Positions 31,858 through 34,256 of a DNA stretch of 34,256 nt are shown piece by piece. The stretch covers positions 1 to 34,256 of the forward strand of contig DAOUAE010000046.1 in NCBI GenBank assembly GCA_034433795.1, in the 5' to 3' direction. A program made the position numbers and the translations under genes. The DNA is from DAOUAE01 sp034433795. GTDB taxonomy: Bacteria > Chloroflexota > UBA6077 > FW602-bin22 > DAOUAE01. The notes below the pieces were generated by a model. The model was given only the letters and a program-made list of their open reading frames with translations. It did not search any database and was not told the origin of the DNA. Numbering within the stretch: the stretch's first letter is position 1; each line of letters starts with the position of its first letter.

Positions 31858-32429
31858 CCACGGCCGCCAGCCTCGCGAACGCGCCGGTCCTTATCCGCCC
31901 GGCCACCGCCGCCGACGCCCCGGCTATCGCCCGGGTCCACGTCGCCGCCTGGCAGACGACCTATCGCGGGCTCCTTCCGGCCGACTTTCTGGCCGGACTG
32001 TCGGTGGCCGAGCGGACGGCCCGCTGGGCCCGGCGGCTCAGCCAGGAGTCCCAGCCGGGCGGGGTCTTCGTCGCCGAGACCGCTGATGGCCAGATCGTGG
32101 GCTTCGTCGCCGGCGGTGCGCCCCAGGACGACCACCCGCTCCGCCGGGTCTATCGGGGCGAACTGCACGCCATCTACCTGCTGGCCGACTACCAGCGCCA
32201 GGGAATCGGCCGGCGGCTGGTCCGGGCCCTGGCGGCCGCGTTCCAGACGGCCGGGCTGGACTCGTTTTTCGCCTGGGTGCTGGCCGAGAACCACCCGGCC
32301 CGGCGCTTCTACGCGGCGCTGGGCGGCCAGGTGGTGGGCGAGCGGCCCATCACCATCGCCGGGCTGACGCTTCTGGAGGTGGCCTACGGCTGGACCAACC
32401 TGGGACCGCTTCTGGCGCTGCCCCCTTGA
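31854..32429 (+). CDS. GNAT-family N-acetyltransferase
   Basis: A 191-residue GNAT acetyltransferase, starting with GTG at 31854 within the GTGA overlap with Gfo/Idh-3; GGGGGG at about 31843-31848 serves as the ribosome binding site. The acetyl-CoA pyrophosphate loop QRQGIG is at 114-119, preceded by the beta-strand HAIYLLADY; AENHPARRFY lies in the later conserved part. The AWQTTYRGLLP N-terminal pattern is common in RimI-like acetyltransferases. The acceptor (amino sugar, peptide or drug) cannot be told. Coupling to a Gfo/Idh enzyme hints at an amino-sugar-type substrate, an inference only. Gfo/Idh-4 begins 24 bases downstream, so a three-gene operon is likely. Confidence 0.9.
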   Translation: MTTAASLANAPVLIRPATAADAPAIARVHVAAWQTTYRGLLPADFLAGLSVAERTARWARRLSQESQPGGVFVAETADGQIVGFVAGGAPQDDHPLRRVYRGELHAIYLLADYQRQGIGRRLVRALAAAFQTAGLDSFFAWVLAENHPARRFYAALGGQVVGERPITIAGLTLLEVAYGWTNLGPLLALPP

Positions 32430-32453
32430 TCACACGCTACACGGGAGAGGAGG

Positions 32454-33425
32454 ATGCCTGTCCGCGTCGGTTTCATCGGCACCGGGCTGGTGGCCCAGCT
32501 GCACCTGGCCAACCTGGCCCGCATGGAGGACGTTGAGATCGCCGCTCTCTGTGATATCTCGCCGGAGGCCCTGGCCCGCACCCAGCGCCTTTACGGCGGG
32601 CGGACCTACACCGACCACCGGGAGATGCTGGAGCGCGAGCGGCTCGACTGCGTCTACCTCTGCCTCCCGCCCTTCGCCCATACCGGCCAGGAGTTCGCTG
32701 TCATCGAGCGGGGGATCCCGCTCTTCATCGAGAAGCCGGTGGCTCTCGACCTGGCGTACGGGCGACGGGTAGCCCGAGCCATCGAGGAGCGGGGGCTGCT
32801 GGCGACAGTCGGCTACCACTGGCGGTATTACGACACCGTCGATCGGGTCCGGGCGCTCCTCGAGGCCCGGACTGTTGGCCTGGTCCTGGGGACCTGGCTG
32901 GGCGGCATCTGGCGGGCGCCGTGGTGGATCGACAAGGCGAAGTCGGGCGGCCAGATCGTCGAGCAGGCGACCCATCTCTTTGACCTGGCCCGCTATCTGG
33001 TGGGGGAGATCGTGGCTGTCTCCGGGCTGGGCTACCGGGGTCTGGTGACCGACGTGCCCGGCTACACGCTCGACGATGCCACCACCGTCAACCTGCGCTT
33101 CGCCAGCGGGGCCATCGGCACCATCAGCGCGACCTCGGCCCTGGGCCGGGGCGGTCGGGTGGGACTGCACCTCATCGGCCGGCACCTCTCGATAGAGATC
33201 ACCCCCACGCTCCTGCGTATCGGCGACGCCGAGAAGGTGGTCGAGTACGCGCCCCAGACCCCACCGATGGAGCGGGAGGACGCCGCCTGGATTCAGGCGG
33301 TGCGGACCGGCGACCCCCGTGGCCTGCGCTCGACCTATCGCGACGCCCTGCGGACCCTGGCGGCCACCCTGGCCGCCACCCGCTCACTGGAGCAGAACGG
33401 CGCCTGGCTGACCCCAGAGGAATAA
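32454..33425 (+). CDS. Gfo/Idh/MocA family oxidoreductase 4
   Basis: A 323-residue NAD(P)-dependent oxidoreductase. The Rossmann loop GFIGTGLVA is at 6-14, and IEKP (92-95) gives Lys94. The catalytic block GGQIVEQATHLFD has Glu170 in place of the usual Asp and conserved His174. It is the most compact of the four family members in the window. GGGAGAGGAGG lies immediately before the ATG at 32454. It follows the GNAT gene by 24 bases and is probably last in that operon; its stop is only about 40 bases from the transposase-containing element. Substrate unknown. Confidence 0.92.
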   Translation: MPVRVGFIGTGLVAQLHLANLARMEDVEIAALCDISPEALARTQRLYGGRTYTDHREMLERERLDCVYLCLPPFAHTGQEFAVIERGIPLFIEKPVALDLAYGRRVARAIEERGLLATVGYHWRYYDTVDRVRALLEARTVGLVLGTWLGGIWRAPWWIDKAKSGGQIVEQATHLFDLARYLVGEIVAVSGLGYRGLVTDVPGYTLDDATTVNLRFASGAIGTISATSALGRGGRVGLHLIGRHLSIEITPTLLRIGDAEKVVEYAPQTPPMEREDAAWIQAVRTGDPRGLRSTYRDALRTLAATLAATRSLEQNGAWLTPEE

Positions 33426-33468
33426 CTCGCCGGTCTACTTACAGCTAGATACCTCCAGTTCCAAGAGA
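33426..33468. other. Probable end region of the insertion element
   Basis: About 43 bases of lower GC (for example ACTTACAGCTAGATACCTCC) lie between the Gfo/Idh-4 stop and the transposase stop codon. The inverted repeat of the element should be here, but the other end lies outside the window, so its limits cannot be fixed. Confidence 0.4.
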
Positions 33469-34256
33469 TCACAGTAGCCATGCATGGGCCCAGGCGCGGC
33501 GATGCTTGTCGGAATCCAACCCGATGGCCTCGGCTAGCTTGCCCACGGTGAGACGGCGCCCGAGAACAGCCTGCTGCTTGAGCAGCCTGAGGGCCTGGTC
33601 TCGGAAGCCAGCCAACTTGCCATCGCGCAGAGCCAGCATCACCAGAGCGTGGGCGAGAGCCACAATCCAGAGCAACCGGTCGATGGCCTCGAAGGACCGG
33701 ACCATGAAGCGATCTTGTCCCCAGCCGTGCATCGTTTCGAAACCGGTCTCGATGGCCCAGCGTTGCCCCTCCACACGGGCGATCCCCCTGGCGTCAGCCA
33801 GGCTCTGGACCGGCAACGTTGTGGCCAGGACCAGGGAGTCCAGGCCCTCTTCCACCGGGACCCACTCCAGGAAGTTCACCGTAGCCTCCTGGTAGTCGGC
33901 CTTGCGTCCGGACCGACTGAAGCGGATGGTCGCCCTGACCTTCCGCCCCTGACAACGAAGCCGGCCCTCATCCCCGCCATCCCAGATCACCTCGCCCAGA
34001 TAGGGCTGCCTCTCCAACAGTTCGGCCAGCAGGATCTCCTCCTTCATATCAGGAACCCTAACCAGGATGTCGGGGTCGATCCGGAAGACCAGCTCCTGTC
34101 CCTCGTGCACCAGCCGGATCACCAATTCCTTGCGGCCCAATCCCCGGTCCCCGACGACGATGGCATCGAGCCCCACCCGCCTGAGCACCCCCAACGCGTG
34201 AAACAGCACCGCCTCCTCCACCCGGTTCTGCCTCTTCAGCTTCGGGGGGGTGCTCG
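33469..34256 (-). mobile_element. IS4-like transposase gene, partial at the window edge
   Basis: The reading frame ends at 33469 and stays open to the right edge, so the N-terminus is outside the window; at least 262 residues are present. It shows VVGDRGLGRKELV with a candidate catalytic Asp, and the late motif GQRWAIETGFETMHGWGQ with a Glu in a YREK-like context, both typical of IS4-superfamily DDE transposases. No start codon should be assigned: a GTG at 34221 is internal. Its lower GC (about 60%) than its neighbours fits recent arrival. It lies just past Gfo/Idh-4 and may have cut off the original downstream genes. Confidence 0.85.

Noticed and set aside
1..34256. tRNA, rRNA, CRISPR array or known riboswitch
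   Set aside because: I looked through the gaps on both strands and saw no such element; a covariance search would be needed to exclude short ones.

Overview
The window is about 34 kb of very GC-rich bacterial chromosome, roughly 70% by eye. It has short intergenic gaps, many 2-4 bp gene junctions, purine-rich ribosome binding sites and sigma70-like promoters of the type TTGACA-N16/17-TATACT. Gene content suggests a member of the Chloroflexota or a similar GC-rich, free-living heterotroph. Pointers are the DUF2089 plus DUF4097 operon, TreT together with OtsA, many Gfo/Idh/MocA dehydrogenases and TIM-barrel sugar isomerases, and a GlcDEF-type oxidase. No rRNA or other phylogenetic marker is present, so this placement is an inference.

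Layout. (1) 252-2558: a MoxR-type AAA+ ATPase and a DUF1015 protein, head to tail. (2) 2555-4519, minus strand: a glucarate-dehydratase-like enolase-superfamily enzyme and a sugar isomerase/epimerase. These are divergent from (3) 4762-8871: a three-gene glycolate-oxidase-type operon (glcD, glcE, glcF). (4) 8969-9883, minus strand: a second sugar isomerase/epimerase, followed by a perfect 24-nt palindromic terminator. (5) 10067-15913: a compatible-solute/glycosyltransferase island with OtsA-family trehalose-phosphate synthase, an exported VanW-domain protein, a sucrose-phosphate-phosphatase-like HAD enzyme, a GT4 glycosyltransferase and a TreT-like trehalose synthase. (6) 15994-20744: sugar-modifying enzymes, namely DUF6807, Gfo/Idh-1, a third isomerase, an SDR and a D-2-hydroxyacid dehydrogenase. 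(7) 20781-23504, minus strand: a regulator/envelope operon of DUF2089 and two DUF4097 beta-solenoid proteins, behind a strong promoter with an inverted repeat. (8) 23754-28806: a type II haloacid-dehalogenase-like HAD, a 411-bp gap with its own promoter, a YncE-like propeller, an S9 peptidase and a Vgb-like propeller. (9) 28972-33425: three more Gfo/Idh dehydrogenases, a thioredoxin-type arsenate reductase and a GNAT acetyltransferase. (10) 33469 to the right edge: a partial IS4-like transposase on the minus strand.

How the genes may work together. Much of the window looks like carbohydrate and sugar-acid oxidation: four Gfo/Idh enzymes, three isomerases, an enolase-superfamily dehydratase, an SDR, a 2-hydroxyacid dehydrogenase and the GlcDEF-like flavin/Fe-S oxidase. 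It is arranged as many small transcription units rather than one pathway operon, and no sugar transporter is present. The second theme is osmolyte or glycoside synthesis (OtsA, TreT, GT4, SPP-like phosphatase). The third is envelope sensing (DUF2089/DUF4097, VanW). The least described elements are the DUF2089-DUF4097-DUF4097 operon, whose three proteins share a C-terminal helical module, the overlapping arsC/Gfo-Idh promoters carrying a 19-bp tandem duplication, and the promoter-led 24432-24842 gap.
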